Translations under genes and position numbers: made by a program
Assembly: GCA_963575745.1 (NCBI GenBank)
Contig: CAUYUJ010000921.1
Span: 1 to 32,500 of the forward strand
DNA from: Prorocentrum cordatum
Taxonomy: Eukaryota > Sar > Dinophyceae > Prorocentrales > Prorocentraceae
Reading direction: 5' to 3'
DNA length: 32,500 nucleotides
Notes under the pieces: model-generated
Told to the model about the DNA's origin: nothing
Seen by the model: the letters and a program-made list of their open reading frames with translations, nothing else
Database searches by the model: none
Shown here: positions 1 to 9,535 of the stretch, piece by piece
How the letters are laid out: each line of letters starts with the position of its first letter
Numbering within the stretch: the first letter of the stretch is position 1

Positions 1-40
1 GAGGGGGAGGAGGAGGAGGAGGAGGAAGAAGAGGGGGAAC
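1..40 (+). repeat. GGA-rich microsatellite at window edge
   Basis: Imperfect GGA/GAA purine tract that probably continues outside the window. Same composition as the other GGA tracts in this window. Confidence 0.85.
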
Positions 41-213
41 GGCACGGAAGTCGCATCCCTCAGCATAGGGAAAGGAGGAGGGATGGGGTCGGCACGCGGC
101 AGATCAGGCAGGCTCACCCACGAGCCGGCCGCGCGTCGAGACTGATCGGACCGATTGGAGGGTCTCTCGGCCCCAGCCCGCTCCTCCCAGGGGATTGGTA
201 AGAGGGAGGGTTG

Positions 214-290
214 AGGATCTCGGAGGAGGAGAAAGGTTCGCACCGATACCGCTACCCTTTCCTCGCTTTCACCTTTTTAGGGTATTTCGG
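214..290 (+). repeat. Family A dispersed repeat, copy 1
   Basis: This 77-bp block matches 434-510 with three substitutions (positions 222, 241 and 282). It holds the motif ACCGATACCGCTACC followed by a pyrimidine-rich stretch and CACCTTTTTAGGG. Similarity to copy 2 ends near 290, so copy 1 is truncated. It is non-coding as far as can be seen. The motif is the end of the inverted-repeat element seen complete at 22881-23020. Confidence 0.75.
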
Positions 291-433
291 AGGGTTAAGG
301 CTTGGCATCGCTCGGACGTGTGCATGTTTCCTCTGGCGAGGACCATCGAAGAGCATCCTTGACCATTTGGCGAAACAACCACGCACGAAACCGAACAAAG
401 ACACAGGGAGTGGGCGTCCGAGCGATGGCCAGA

Positions 434-592
434 AGGATCTCAGAGGAGGAGAAAGGTTCGTACCGATACCGCTACCCTTTCCTCGCTTTCACCTTTTTAG
501 GGCATTTCGGGAGGCCCTCGTGGCCACGGCTTGGATTCGCTTCGAGATCCTGGTCAAGAACGCACCTTGGGAGAGGTCCATGGACTAGTAGC
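434..592 (+). repeat. Family A dispersed repeat, copy 2
   Basis: Copy 2 shares its first 77 bp with copy 1. Its next ~80 bp aligns with copy 3 at 22920-23000: both have GGGAGGCCCTCG, a GCTTGG(A)TTCGC block and AACGCACC..GGAGAGGTCC. The right inverted end seen in copy 3 is not recognisable here, so the copy is decayed or 3' truncated. A derived non-autonomous element is the simplest reading. Confidence 0.65.
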
Positions 593-639
593 ATCTGTAG
601 TGCATCCCCAGGATCGGGAGGGGATAGGTGGAAGTGAAG

Positions 640-840
640 AGTACGGGGGTGGTGGGGGAGGGGGTGGAGGGGAGGAGGGATGACCCACGCCTAAGGACCC
701 AGGGGAGGTGGGAGTGCAACGCGAGGGGAGGGAGTGGTGGAGGAGGAGGAGGGGAGGGGAAGGGGGCGCTGGAGGAGGAGGAGGAGGAGGAGGGAGGGAG
801 GAGGGGGGGGAGAGGTGACCAGAGCGGGAGGCGGGGAGGG
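640..840 (+). repeat. G/GGA-rich purine tract
   Basis: Purine-rich DNA with several (GGA)n runs and G runs. Open frames on either strand here are Gly/Glu/Arg or Pro/Ser repeats and are not genes. Confidence 0.7.
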
Positions 841-3050
841 GAAGGATTGTCATGGGACTGTCGTGGACTACGTGAGGAGCCGTTCGCGAACGGGGCCCTG
901 GCTGAATTCTTGAAGCTCTCGCAGGTGAAGCGGCGCGCCCTGCCCCTCCCACAGTGTCGCCCACCCCAGCGTGCTTAGCTGGCGAGGCTAACGTCCTGCT
1001 GGGCTACACCCTCTCACAGCCAGCGTCGCCGAAGATGTTCCTCGCACTGTGGCAGGATATCTTACGGCTCCACGGGCGATGTTGGCCGCCTCCTTCGCAC
1101 AACAGTGCCATTGCCTCTTTATTTTAGCAGCTGAGACTGTTGGGTTCACCAGTCCCGCGCACCTTTTGAGTACCCTGGTCCCCGCCAGCGGGCGGGGGTC
1201 GTCGGGCCAGGCTGGGCACTGCCACGTGCGCTCTGGCCTCCGATGTTGGCACCGCCTGCTCGCATGCCCTGGTCCCCGCCGTCTGTGCAGATGTTGTCGG
1301 GCTCGGGCTGGCCTTCACCAGCCCCTCGCCCGCTTCTTGACAACACGACTGTCCGTGCGCCCGCCGCGGGCCGCGGTGTCCTGCCCGATCGCTTGCGCAG
1401 AGCCGCTGCTGCAGTGGCGAGATGCCTCGGCGGGCTCCGCGCTGTCCTCTTCCCCCTGGGACACCGCAGGATCCTCCTCGTGTGTGTTTACCTCTCATAG
1501 GAGTCGCATGATGCTTTGAGCGGTCACCCCGCTGTGTGCTTCGGGGGTCCCTGGGTCCGTCTGGGCCTCGCCCCGTGTTCTCTCGCCTCCCTCCCTCCGT
1601 GCTCCCGAGGGTCGAGGATGAAGAGTCGTTCGTCCCTCGCAGCATCTGTCGTCCCGCGAAGCGACTGAGGGCAAGGGACGTGGACGTGCGCGCCCGTGCC
1701 GTCACCTCTCCTCCCTCGTCGTCGTCGTCGTCGGTTCCATTGTCAACAGTTTCTTCTACAGCCATGAATACCTATCCTTGGAAACCAGCCGCCTTCATAA
1801 GCGAGTTGGGGCAATCATCAAAATGGGTTCTGAGATTGGCCCGCAGGCCGGTCCACCGCCGAATTCAGGCTATGAGCCGAAGCAGTGCGAAGCAGCGCGG
1901 TGCATTGCCAATCAGATTTGACTCGGGAAATGCACGGCAGGCTGGTAGACAGTGGCAACCGGGTTGCGGACAGGTCATGCTTATTGACCGTGCCACAGGA
2001 AAGGGCCAGACCCATCCACCTCGAGCCGTTGGAAGGGCTCTTGCGGCGGGGCAGCCCGCCGCTGGCGCGGCAAGATGCCGTATGGGATCGGAAGGAGCGA
2101 GATTTGCCTCTCATCCCGTGCCGCCTGAGAGCACGGGCGGAGGCTTCAGCTGCTAGAGCGATAGATCCGAGGCGCCACATCCTTGCGACCAGGCTCGGCA
2201 AGTCCCACCTCGTGCTGTGGAGCAACACTTGTCGAGGCCGCAGGCGGGACTGCGAGGATGGTCCACCGCAGCCGCCGTGGAACGACATATGTCGACCTCA
2301 ACTGCCGAGCAAGTTGCCAAAGCGTCACAGTAGATACCACAGTAGTAAAGCAGGACGTTCGAAGAACAATAGTAGTCCAATCTTAACATTTTGCGATCGT
2401 CCTTCGCAGAGTTCGCAAGTGCCTCTGAAAAGTGCAGCAAGCTCAGAGTGTGGACCCTCAGGCTCGTGAGGTCATCGGGAATGTTTTCGCGGCAAGCGCG
2501 TAAGCCCAAGAGTCGGACCTACGACTGACGGACCAAAGGTTGGCATTTCTGATCGAGTGCATCAGTGCAGTGGAGAACTTGCTTCAACATCCACTTCAAA
2601 CTGCGCCATAAGCATGCGAAGCGCGGTAGCTTCTACAGACGCTCAAGAATCGCGTCCTTAAGCTGGAACGTTGAAGCAAAGAGTCATTTCAACAAGTGGA
2701 GTTCGCTGCAGCATCGTGGGCACAGTGCAACATTTTTACACATCTTTTTCCAAATCCAAGAAACACTGTCAGCAATCGCATTCCTCCAAGAAATATTGGA
2801 GAGCACGGATGGACAGTGTTGCGTGAACGGCGACGTGGTTGGCATGCAAGAGGCTCTGCTACCGGACATGCGGGTGGCAGCATGCAAACTCTGTATGATA
2901 GAGCTCGCGGGTACGAACAGGTCAGCGCCAATCTAAGTGACCAGGTATGCAACAACAGCGATCCACACGTCGCCAAGGTGGATCGAATTCGCAATGAAGC
3001 CGCGACAGAATTGGGCTGAGAACATCGTGCGTTGCTGGGCGCGGCGAGCA
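841..3050. other. 2.2 kb without a recognisable gene
   Basis: Mixed-composition DNA. Frames up to about 210 codons exist on both strands (for example 1124-1765 on the minus strand and 1536-2156 on the plus strand). They overlap one another, lack recognisable domains and have Arg/Pro/Ser-rich composition typical of GC-rich shadow frames. A phrase CCCTGGTCCCCGCC occurs twice near 1165 and 1268. From about 1750 to 3000 the base composition is less GC-extreme than the surroundings, which could mark an old single-copy or transposon-derived segment, but no motif supports a call. Confidence 0.4.
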
Positions 3051-3339
3051 TGTGACAGGAATGGCTGGGGCGACAGGAGATGAGGATGGGATGGGGGGGG
3101 GGGTTGGCGGGGAAGGGAGGCAAGGTGGCGGGGAGGAGGGGATGGGCGTCGCCACTTCGGCTCGAGCGCTCGAGGCCGGCGCGATCCACCGCCGCGATGG
3201 TGGCCACCCCAGAGCCCACGGCATGGCTGGCCGCGGGCGATGACGCTTGGCCGCCCACGCCAATCGCGGGCTGGGGAGCCGGTGTCTCCAAGAGTGGCGG
3301 CCGTGGGCCTGGCCAGCCTGGCCAGCCCCAGATTTGGGG

Positions 3340-3571
3340 AGGGGGAAGAGGCCGAGGAGGGAGGGGGGAGGAGGAGGGGAGTAGGACGTGACCTGCGCGG
3401 CACGGCGGGAGGGAAGAAGGGGAGGGAGCGGGAGAGGAGGAGGGGAGGAGGAGGAGGAGGAGGAGGGAGGAGGAGGAGGAGGAGAGGAGGAGGAGGGAGG
3501 AGGAAGAGGAGGAGGAGGAGGAGGGGAGGAGGCGGAGGAGGAGGAGGAGGAGGAGGAGGACGAGGAGGATT
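3340..3571 (+). repeat. GGA microsatellite
   Basis: About 230 bp of (GGA)n with GGGA and GAA interruptions, ending in GACGAGGAGGATTAG. The Glu/Gly/Arg frames through it are artefacts of the repeat. Confidence 0.9.
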
Positions 3572-3744
3572 AGAGTAAACGTCATATGCACCAGCGGTGC
3601 TACAATACGCCCGCCCGTCCCGAATTTTCTTGTAAGCTCTACAGTAATCCTTGTATCACCACCAGGAACGCCCCATAGCAATGGGCACCCATTGTGCATG
3701 CGATTCAGGCGACGGCTTGGTTTTGAAAAGGAGCTGTTTTGCAT

Positions 3745-3846
3745 TTCCTGCGACATATATACGTACACAAAGATATACATGTTCTTATGTATATGTATTT
3801 TGGAATATGTATATTCGTACATACATATATATACACGCATGAAAAA
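3745..3846. repeat. AT-rich TA/GTAT microsatellite island
   Basis: About 100 bp of degenerate ATAT, GTAT and CATA steps (ACATATATACGT, ATGTATATG, CATACATATATATACACG). It is the most AT-rich stretch of an otherwise very GC-rich window. There is no gene in either flank. Confidence 0.8.
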
Positions 3847-3992
3847 CGAACGCGACACATTGTGATCGTACACATTTGTAGTGCGTCCAGCGAAAGCGTT
3901 GCTTTGAAACTGATCAGCTCACACATCCCTGTAACTATTGCACAAGTTCATTTATTTTTGCTATATGTGCGGATATCTAAAGCGAGAGCTCC

Positions 3993-4685
3993 AGCTTGAA
4001 AAGGAACTGCGTCGGTTGAGCGTTCTGGCAAGCGTGTGCGACGAACATGCGCAGTGCTGAGGCCACAGCCCATGTTGAGAAAATCTATGTCCTTTCAATC
4101 TTTGCAGTTTGTGCAGGCTTGTATGACGAATGTGCGCCGCGCTGAGGCAAGAGCACAATTTTGAAGGCCACCTCCATTCTTGTAGCTGTTGCAGACTGTA
4201 ACGACGAGGGTGCGCGGCTCTAGGGCGAGAGCCCAAGCGCGAGAACGATCCAATCTGCAATATTGTAACAGTTGTAAGCTTTCTGACCAATGTGAGCAGC
4301 ATAGGGCGAGATCCTCACTTCCCCCCGTCCATCCTGGTGGCTGTCGCAAGCCGTAAGGGCGAATGCGCGTGGTGCTATTGCGGGAGCCCCACTTGGAGAG
4401 CGACCACACCCCTATTCCTGTAGCTGTGGCAAGGCTTTGGACGGTAAGGCGAGATCCCCATCTTGACAAACACACACCTCCACCGTTGTGGCTGTTTCGA
4501 GCTGTAAGTACGAGTGGGCGCGCCGCCGAGGCGAGAGCCCCACTTCGAGAACGAACGACCCCACTTGCGTTCCTGTAGCTGCTGCAAGCCCCCAGACGCA
4601 GGTGCGCGGCGCTGCGGGGAGAGCCTCATTCCGACGACGACTCCCCCTCCATGTTTGTAGCCGTTGCAAGATTTCGAGCTTCAGC
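3993..4685 (+). repeat. Degenerate ~80-bp tandem repeat, about 8 units
   Basis: The repeating pattern is TGTAGCTGTTGCAAG, then GACGA.TGCGCG, then a GCTGAGGCGAGAGCC block, then CACTTCGAGAACGA, then CACC.CC..TTC. Units begin near 4017, 4100, 4179, 4262, 4336, 4420, 4488 and 4575, with a partial one at 4657. Lengths vary (about 68-87 bp), and units near 4262 and 4420 carry internal deletions. No frame stays open across units on either strand, so it is either a satellite or a long-dead repeat protein. Confidence 0.75.
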
Positions 4686-4969
4686 ATCAGATGTGGCGAT
4701 GAAGTCACAGGCGAAACGCCCCGTCCGCTCTTCCGACACGTCTTCGGGTGCGACAGGGAAGAGTTATTTGCAAGGAGAAAGGTGGAAATGATGTCAGCTT
4801 GCCGACAGAGCCGCGGGTCGCCTCAGGGGACGATTTGGTCTTGGTGCTCGTGGTCCTTGCCGAGAGTTTTGTATGGGCGCGATGGGGAGGCGTCGATCTT
4901 TGTTCTGATGACGGTTGTCATAACGGTCATGACGAGGGCCATTGCTTGCCAGGCTTCCCTGGATGAGAA

Positions 4970-5095
4970 CAGCTTCTGGCCAGTCGGAGGACGGTACCAC
5001 GACGACGAAGATGGTGGTGGGGATGTCGGCAACGACGGCGATGGTGAGCATGATGACAACGACGATGACATCGTCGTCGGCATCATTATCACAGC
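4970..5095 (+). repeat. GAY-rich (GACGA/GATGG) low-complexity stretch
   Basis: A run of GAC, GAT, GGT and ATG steps translates as Asp/Thr/Met runs in different frames. No conserved domain flanks it. Confidence 0.55.
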
Positions 5096-5263
5096 CCAGA
5101 GATCCGATGTCTAGGCTTTCTCAATACGCCCCCCCAGAGATTTGGACCTCCTCCTCGGGGCCAGCTCTTCGGCTGGAGCCTTTTCTCTACGGTCCCGCGG
5201 CCTGGCGAGGGCCCCCGGAGGGCGAAGAAGGCCAACAACCTTCGCCCTGAGCCTCTCCAGACG

Positions 5264-5535
5264 TTGGAGGTCGAGGAGGAGGAGGAGGATGAGCAGGAGG
5301 AGGAGGAGGAGGAGGAGGAGGAGGAGGAGGAGGAGGAGGATGAGGAGAGGAGGGGACGAGGAGGAGGAGGGGAGGGGGGAGGGGGAGGGGGAGAGGAGGA
5401 GGAGGAGGAGGAGGAGGAGGAGGAGGAGGAGGAGGAGGAGGAGGGAGGAGAGGAGGAGGAGGAGGAGGAGGAGAGGGAGGAGGAGGAGGAGGAGGAGGAG
5501 GGGAGGAGGAGGGGGAGTGGGAGGGGGAGGGGGAA
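5264..5535 (+). repeat. GGA microsatellite, 270 bp
   Basis: Nearly continuous (GGA)n with a few GAT, CAG and GGGA interruptions. The long acidic, basic or Gly frames in this interval are repeat translations, as are the Leu/Ser/Pro frames on the other strand. Confidence 0.95.
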
Positions 5536-5705
5536 AATGAGGAGGGACTTCACACGCCAGCCTCTGGGTCGGGGCCGCGCCGCTCTTGGCCGCCACGGGC
5601 TCCCCCGGCCTGGCGCCCAGCAGCCCAGAGGAGGTCGCCCCCCTGCCAAGAGGGCGGAGCCGCTCGGACGTGGAGGACAGCGGGGGGGTGGGGGTAGGGT
5701 CATCC

Positions 5706-5735
5706 TCCGCCTCCTCCTCCTCCTCCTCCGCCTCC
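5706..5735 (+). repeat. Short CCT tract directly abutting a spliced-leader relic
   Basis: (CCT)n/(CCG) pyrimidine run ending immediately before the DinoSL relic. The 5' boundary of the inserted cDNA-like unit therefore lies at, or within one or two bases of, 5736. Confidence 0.8.
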
Positions 5736-5757
5736 TCCGTAGCCATTTTGGCTCAAC
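5736..5757 (+). other. DinoSL (spliced leader) relic
   Basis: Matches 21 of 22 bases of the dinoflagellate spliced leader, whose core is CCGTAGCCATTTTGGCTCAA; only the final G (here C) differs. The leader is added to nuclear mRNAs by trans-splicing and is not normally found in the genome upstream of genes. A genomic copy therefore marks a reverse-transcribed, trans-spliced mRNA that was reintegrated. A broken zinc-finger ORF follows on the same strand. Confidence 0.93.
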
Positions 5758-5821
5758 ATGTTTTTTTCCCCCCTGGGAGCGAGACGGATACCGCTAGTCC
5801 GCGGCCAGTTCCAACCTATTC

Positions 5822-6490
5822 GTGCCAGGGCCTGATCCGCCTCAGGTCCCTGGGTGCCTCCTGCTGCCCGCAGGTGAGCACGCGCGCGACGCGGCTTGTG
5901 GCTGTGTGGCTGGCCTTGCTGTACCTCCTGGGTACGGGCGGGGGACCATGGCTCCTGGGGGCCGCACCGAGCCGACGCCCGACTGGTACTGCAAGTTCTG
6001 CAGGCACGAGCGTGTGTCCAAGCTCGGGATGCCCTGCGTCACGTTCGGGGCGAAGAAGCAATGCCACTTCTGTGGGGTCGACAAGTCAGCGGCCTTCCTC
6101 TGGAGGGCTTGTGGAGATGAAGGGATCCCTCGCCGCCGCCCGCCGAACGGCCCAGGTGCCGCTGGCGGGCCTGGAGGGGGGTCCCGCCTGAGCTGCATGC
6201 AGGTCGCCCAAGGATCCATGTAGAAGGAGATGGCGAGGCTGCGGGAGGAGGTCAACGCGCTGCGAGCTGCCAACAAGGGCAAGGGCCAGCTTCCCGAGGC
6301 GGCGATGGCCACTGAGGAGGATGACGCTGATTAAGCCTCACGGGAAGCCCTTGCGCAGTTCGACGAGGAGCTGCGGAGCCTACGTGGCATCCCGTCGCCG
6401 TCGCAGCTCGTCAAGGACACCATCGACAAGCTGGACGAGCAAAAGTCCAACAGCTGGTGGAGGAGGCCCGTTCGAATATCAGACGTTAGT
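5822..6490 (+). pseudogene. DinoSL-headed retrocopy: zinc-finger plus coiled-coil ORF, broken
   Basis: Reading from ATG 5822 or, more mRNA-like, ATG 5948 in the same frame, the protein has a W-Y-C-x2-C module, about 20 residues, then C-x2-C-G-V-D-K. This is a RanBP2-like (W..C..C / C..C) zinc-binding pattern. After an in-frame TAG at 6221 the same frame continues as a Lys/Glu/Leu coiled coil (MARLREEVNALRAANK), then meets TAA at 6332. A further coiled-coil stretch (LVKDTIDKLDEQ) needs a +1 shift near 6440 to go on as VQQLVEEARS. Such zinc-plus-coiled-coil proteins resemble ORF1-type parts of dinoflagellate retroelements (inference). Two stops, one frameshift and the DinoSL at 5736 support a dead processed copy. 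Confidence 0.7.
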
Positions 6491-6870
6491 TATAACATCG
6501 CGGTTTCATCTGTTGCCGTGGCCTCTCCTTGCTTCCGCTTTCCTGCTTGCCCTCCTCGCCTTTCTACTCCTGTCTCCCGCCGTCCTTTGGCTCCAGCCAG
6601 TTCGGCGATATTTTAGCTGTGGTGCAAACCTGCACTTTTCGAGGTGGGCAGGCGCAGCCATGGCGCGGCCCGCTCACCTGGGGGCTGCCCTCCGCGGGTC
6701 TTTCCCGTGAGCGCCCCTCGCCCGTCGCCCAGCGGGGGCGGTGGCAGCCCGGGCCAGAGCGGGCCCGGCACTGCGGTGCGGCGCCGTCTGCGTCGCGGCG
6801 GCCGAGGGCGGCGTGGGCGGCAGCCGCTGGGGCGGCCGACGCCGAGGCGCCCGCGGCTACGCGGCGAAGA
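6490..6870. other. Interval between two coiled-coil fragments, GC-rich, no gene
   Basis: Starts with a less GC-rich part that ends in a pyrimidine tract and CAG (about 6500-6597), which resembles the 3' end of an intron. It then becomes GC-rich, running up to the GGA tract. Together with that tract it separates two coiled-coil pieces that would otherwise be one protein, so it may be an intron or an insertion. Confidence 0.35.
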
Positions 6871-7016
6871 GGAGGAGGAGGAGGAGGAGGAGGAGGAGGA
6901 GGAGGAGGAGGAGGAGGAGGAGGAGGAGGAGGAGGAGGAGGAGGAGGAGGAGGAGGAGGAGGAGGAGGAGGAGGAGGAGGAGGAGGAGGAGGAGGAGGAG
7001 GAGGAGGAGGAGGAGG
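6871..7016 (+). repeat. Pure (GGA)48 microsatellite
   Basis: 146 bp of uninterrupted GGA, the longest perfect simple repeat in the window. It gives open poly-Glu, poly-Gly and poly-Arg frames plus Pro, Ser and Leu runs on the other strand; none is a gene. Perfect homogeneity implies recent expansion. Confidence 0.98.
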
Positions 7017-7040
7017 GCGCGGGAGCGCGCGCTGGCTTGA

Positions 7041-7317
7041 AGAGCAGCGGGCCTGCGCCAGGCCCTGGCGCGGCAGAGCGCGACGCGTTGAGCCGTGCCA
7101 GAGTGGCGATGGCGGCCCTCGCAAGGGTGTTCTGCGGAGGAGGCGAGGCGCACCTCGGGCACCCCTGGGAGGCGCATGGAGGCGGACCGCCCGGCCGAGG
7201 ATCGGCTCGCAGCGGAGGGCGAGCAGGCCGGGCGGGAGTGCGAACTCGCCTTGAAGCGTGCTGCTGCTCAGGATGCGGCGGAGAGGCGAGTGGTGGATGT
7301 TGGGGGCCTCCAAATCA
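7041..7317 (+). pseudogene. Coiled-coil remnant upstream of the second DinoSL
   Basis: One frame reads as an Ala/Glu/Arg-rich helix (phrases MEADRPAEDRLAAEGEQ and CELALKRAAAQDAAERR), consistent with a coiled coil. It has a stop near 7089, and the putative coding sense ends where the DinoSL relic begins at 7318. It may be the continuation of the coiled coil ending near 6485, separated by the 6490-7040 insert. The retrotransposon at 7318 would then have inserted into this older unit. Confidence 0.4.
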
Positions 7318-7339
7318 ACCGTGGCCATTTTGGCTCAAG
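7318..7339 (+). other. DinoSL relic at the 5' end of a retrotransposon
   Basis: 21 of 22 bases match the dinoflagellate spliced leader, with one A-to-G change (CCGTGGCC for CCGTAGCC) and the final CAAG intact. It is followed by a 95-nt leader and the ATG of the retrotransposon ORF1 at 7435, which is the layout of a mature trans-spliced mRNA. Confidence 0.93.
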
Positions 7340-7434
7340 TCATATCGATATTGTGCTTCCCATCGGATGCTCTTTCTACTGTTTGTGCATTCGATCGTTG
7401 ACTTCCCTTCTCTTGTGAACTCGATCGTAGAGGA

Positions 7435-8258
7435 ATGATCCGCAAGGGGACGCCTTCAGTGGGTCAGTCGCCGGAGGGCAAGCGCAAGAAGGGCAGCGAC
7501 CCCGACGTCTCCAGGATGTCGGACAGGGAGATCCTCGTCGATCTTTACAGAATGGTGCACCAGCACTCGACCGACATCAACGATGTCCGCGACGCCGCAG
7601 ACCAAGCATCCACCACGGCGGCGACGGCAATGGAAGCAGCAAGGAAGCTACAGGCGCAAGTCGACGACATCAAACGATCACCAACAACAGTGAGGACACG
7701 AACGAGCTACGAATCACAATCACGAAGAAAGCTTCCGCCATGATCAACAGGGATAGCGACAGGGACTTACAGGTGATCTTCAGTGGGCTGGCGTCGGAGA
7801 TCCCACGAGATGACATTATCCAGCAGATGGCCGACATTCTCAACGAAATCAGCGTCATGGGCAATTTCAACAGCGCATCCGCCTACAGCGACCCGCGCAA
7901 CATGGGCATATCACAGTTCAAAACACATGCTGGGAAGGTAGGCTTTCTGAAGAAGTGGCGCGGCAAGGAGGCCGAGTTGAAGACTGGCGACAAATGATGG
8001 TGCGACAGCAACGACCCAATCGAAAAACGCTCCGTGGACAAACCGCTCGGACAGGTGAGGCGCCAGCTTATAGAGACGGGCCTTGCACATCAGTCTAGCC
8101 GCATATTCTGGGATAGAGGTACAATCGAATACACATTCAAGCTTATTGCAGACATCATTGGGGGCGGCCAGCTGACCGCATGTGGGGAGGGGGACAACGT
8201 CAAAGAGGGCGTCGAAGCATTTATGGCGAAGTGGAAAGCGGCGCGAGATCTGCAATGA
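7435..8258 (+). pseudogene. Retrotransposon ORF1-like protein, frameshifted
   Basis: ATG 7435 opens a Lys/Ser-rich start (MIRKGTPSVGQSPEGKRKKG) and then a probable coiled coil (HSTDINDVRDAADQ, AMEAARKLQAQVDDIK). That frame stops at 7743, but the next frame is already protein-like before it (ELRITITKKASAM) and continues through 7740-8258 with a single TGA at 7995. One shift near 7670-7700 would join them. The second part (FSGLASEIPRDDIIQQM, then AYSDPRNMG) looks like an RRM-like fold of L1-type ORF1 proteins, which bind element RNA; this fold call is inference. Total about 270 codons. Confidence 0.6.
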
Positions 8259-8880
8259 CGGCGGCTCCCAACAGTGAACCAGGAAGTGCTCCAAAGGAGC
8301 CGCTGGCGGCGGGCGTCCACGGCGACGTGCGCAGGGGGATGCAGTTTCACCTTCGACCTCAGGCTCCAACTGCGACTGGGGGCCTCTACGTGGACATGGC
8401 CATCGTTCGCTCCGTGTGTCTCCAACCTCGGCTTCTACGATTCCGTCTCCAGCATCCGGCGCCCCACCCCCGCCTCCGCCAAGCGGCCTCCAGCGCCCGC
8501 CATCCACGTGTCTACCTCCACCTGTCGACTCCCAGCTCCCAGCGACCCAGCATTCCGATCATCGACCTCCAATGTCCGACCTCGCACTCTCATCTCCGCC
8601 CCCCCTCGGGGGTGTGCATCCGCGGCTGGGGCAGCATAGGCACTTGCAGCGACAGCGACTACCTCTACCCAGCATCGGCGGCGGACGAGGGCGATGCAGC
8701 CACTCAGATGGCGACGTGCCATGGGGCCTGCGACCGACGCGCTCTTCCAAGCAGCATCCGACGCTGACCGCGTAGCATCCGACGGCGACAATCACAGCGC
8801 GCGCACCCACTGCAGCTTCCCAACAAACCGCAACCAAGACTGCACGACGCAGTAACGACGATGGGAACATCACGGTCATG
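8259..8880 (+). other. Linker between ORF1 and endonuclease, Pro/Ser-rich frames
   Basis: Three overlapping frames are open for 90-195 codons and are rich in Pro, Ser, Arg and Thr. None has a recognisable domain. It lies inside the element and probably holds the end of ORF1, a linker and the N-terminus of ORF2, scrambled by indels. From 8880 the sense becomes protein-like again (LVEELSDMRWGAVADRK). Confidence 0.35.
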
Positions 8881-9008
8881 TATAAAACACGCCCGGAGCC
8901 TCATTAACGACGCTGCGAGCGACCTTCTCGTGGAAGAGCTTTCAGACATGCGATGGGGCGCTGTGGCGGACAGAAAGGCGAACATATTATTGGGTCATTG
9001 AGCCCGGC

Positions 9009-9533
9009 GTGCGCAGATTCGCAGCTTCCGGGCATGACTGTCCGACGCGAGGCTTTGCGTTCTTAGTCCACAAGCGACGTGCGCGACGCGCGCGAAGATT
9101 CACGGCTGCGAACGAGCGGGTCGCCTGCATCGACGTCGGCTTCCCGCGACGACCGCTCCGAATCGTCGCGGCTGACGTCCCGCGCGGGGCGTGCGGTGAC
9201 CAACGCGTGCACTGTGCGTGCGACGGACTTGCAGATGTGCACGCCGACGCCCGCCCACTGCGCTGGGCGACCGTCATCGCGGGGGACTTCAACGCGCGAG
9301 TTGGCAAACGGAGCGACGACGACGACGACTCCAGCACTCGCTGGGCAGAAAGACGTATTATCGGCAACCGCGGGCAGAGCGGGTGCAACCAGCGCGGCGC
9401 TGGGCTGCGATCGTGGGCGCGCAAGAGCAAAGTCGCAGTTGCGAGCGCTATGTTTTGCAAGCGTGTCGACGGCGTCTCCGCGCGCGCGAGCGCTGGCACC
9501 AACCGCGGGCAAGCGCAGACCGACAGGGGATAG
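9009..9533 (+). pseudogene. Endonuclease domain of the retrotransposon ORF2
   Basis: One frame of about 174 codons carries the exonuclease/endonuclease/phosphatase fold as found in LINEs. It has RGFAFLVHKR and a central strand ERVACID. GDFNARVG at about 9282-9305 is the hallmark GDFN loop with its catalytic Asp and Asn. After it come GNRGQSGCNQRGAGLRSWA and a helix ending AMFCK. In LINEs this domain nicks target DNA to prime reverse transcription. The terminal SDH-type motif is not seen, and the frame stops at 9533 while the RT continues in another frame, so a deletion or frameshift has removed the junction. Confidence 0.8.
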
Positions 9534-9535
9534 CA

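Noticed and set aside
5264-7040. Long acidic, Gly-rich or Arg-rich ORFs and Pro/Ser/Leu ORFs on the other strand
   Set aside because: They are direct translations of GGA tracts, which lack stops in any frame; flanking frames have no shared coding sense.
8878-8890. TATAAAA near 8881 as a TATA box
   Set aside because: It lies inside retroelement sequence, and dinoflagellates are not known to rely on TATA boxes.
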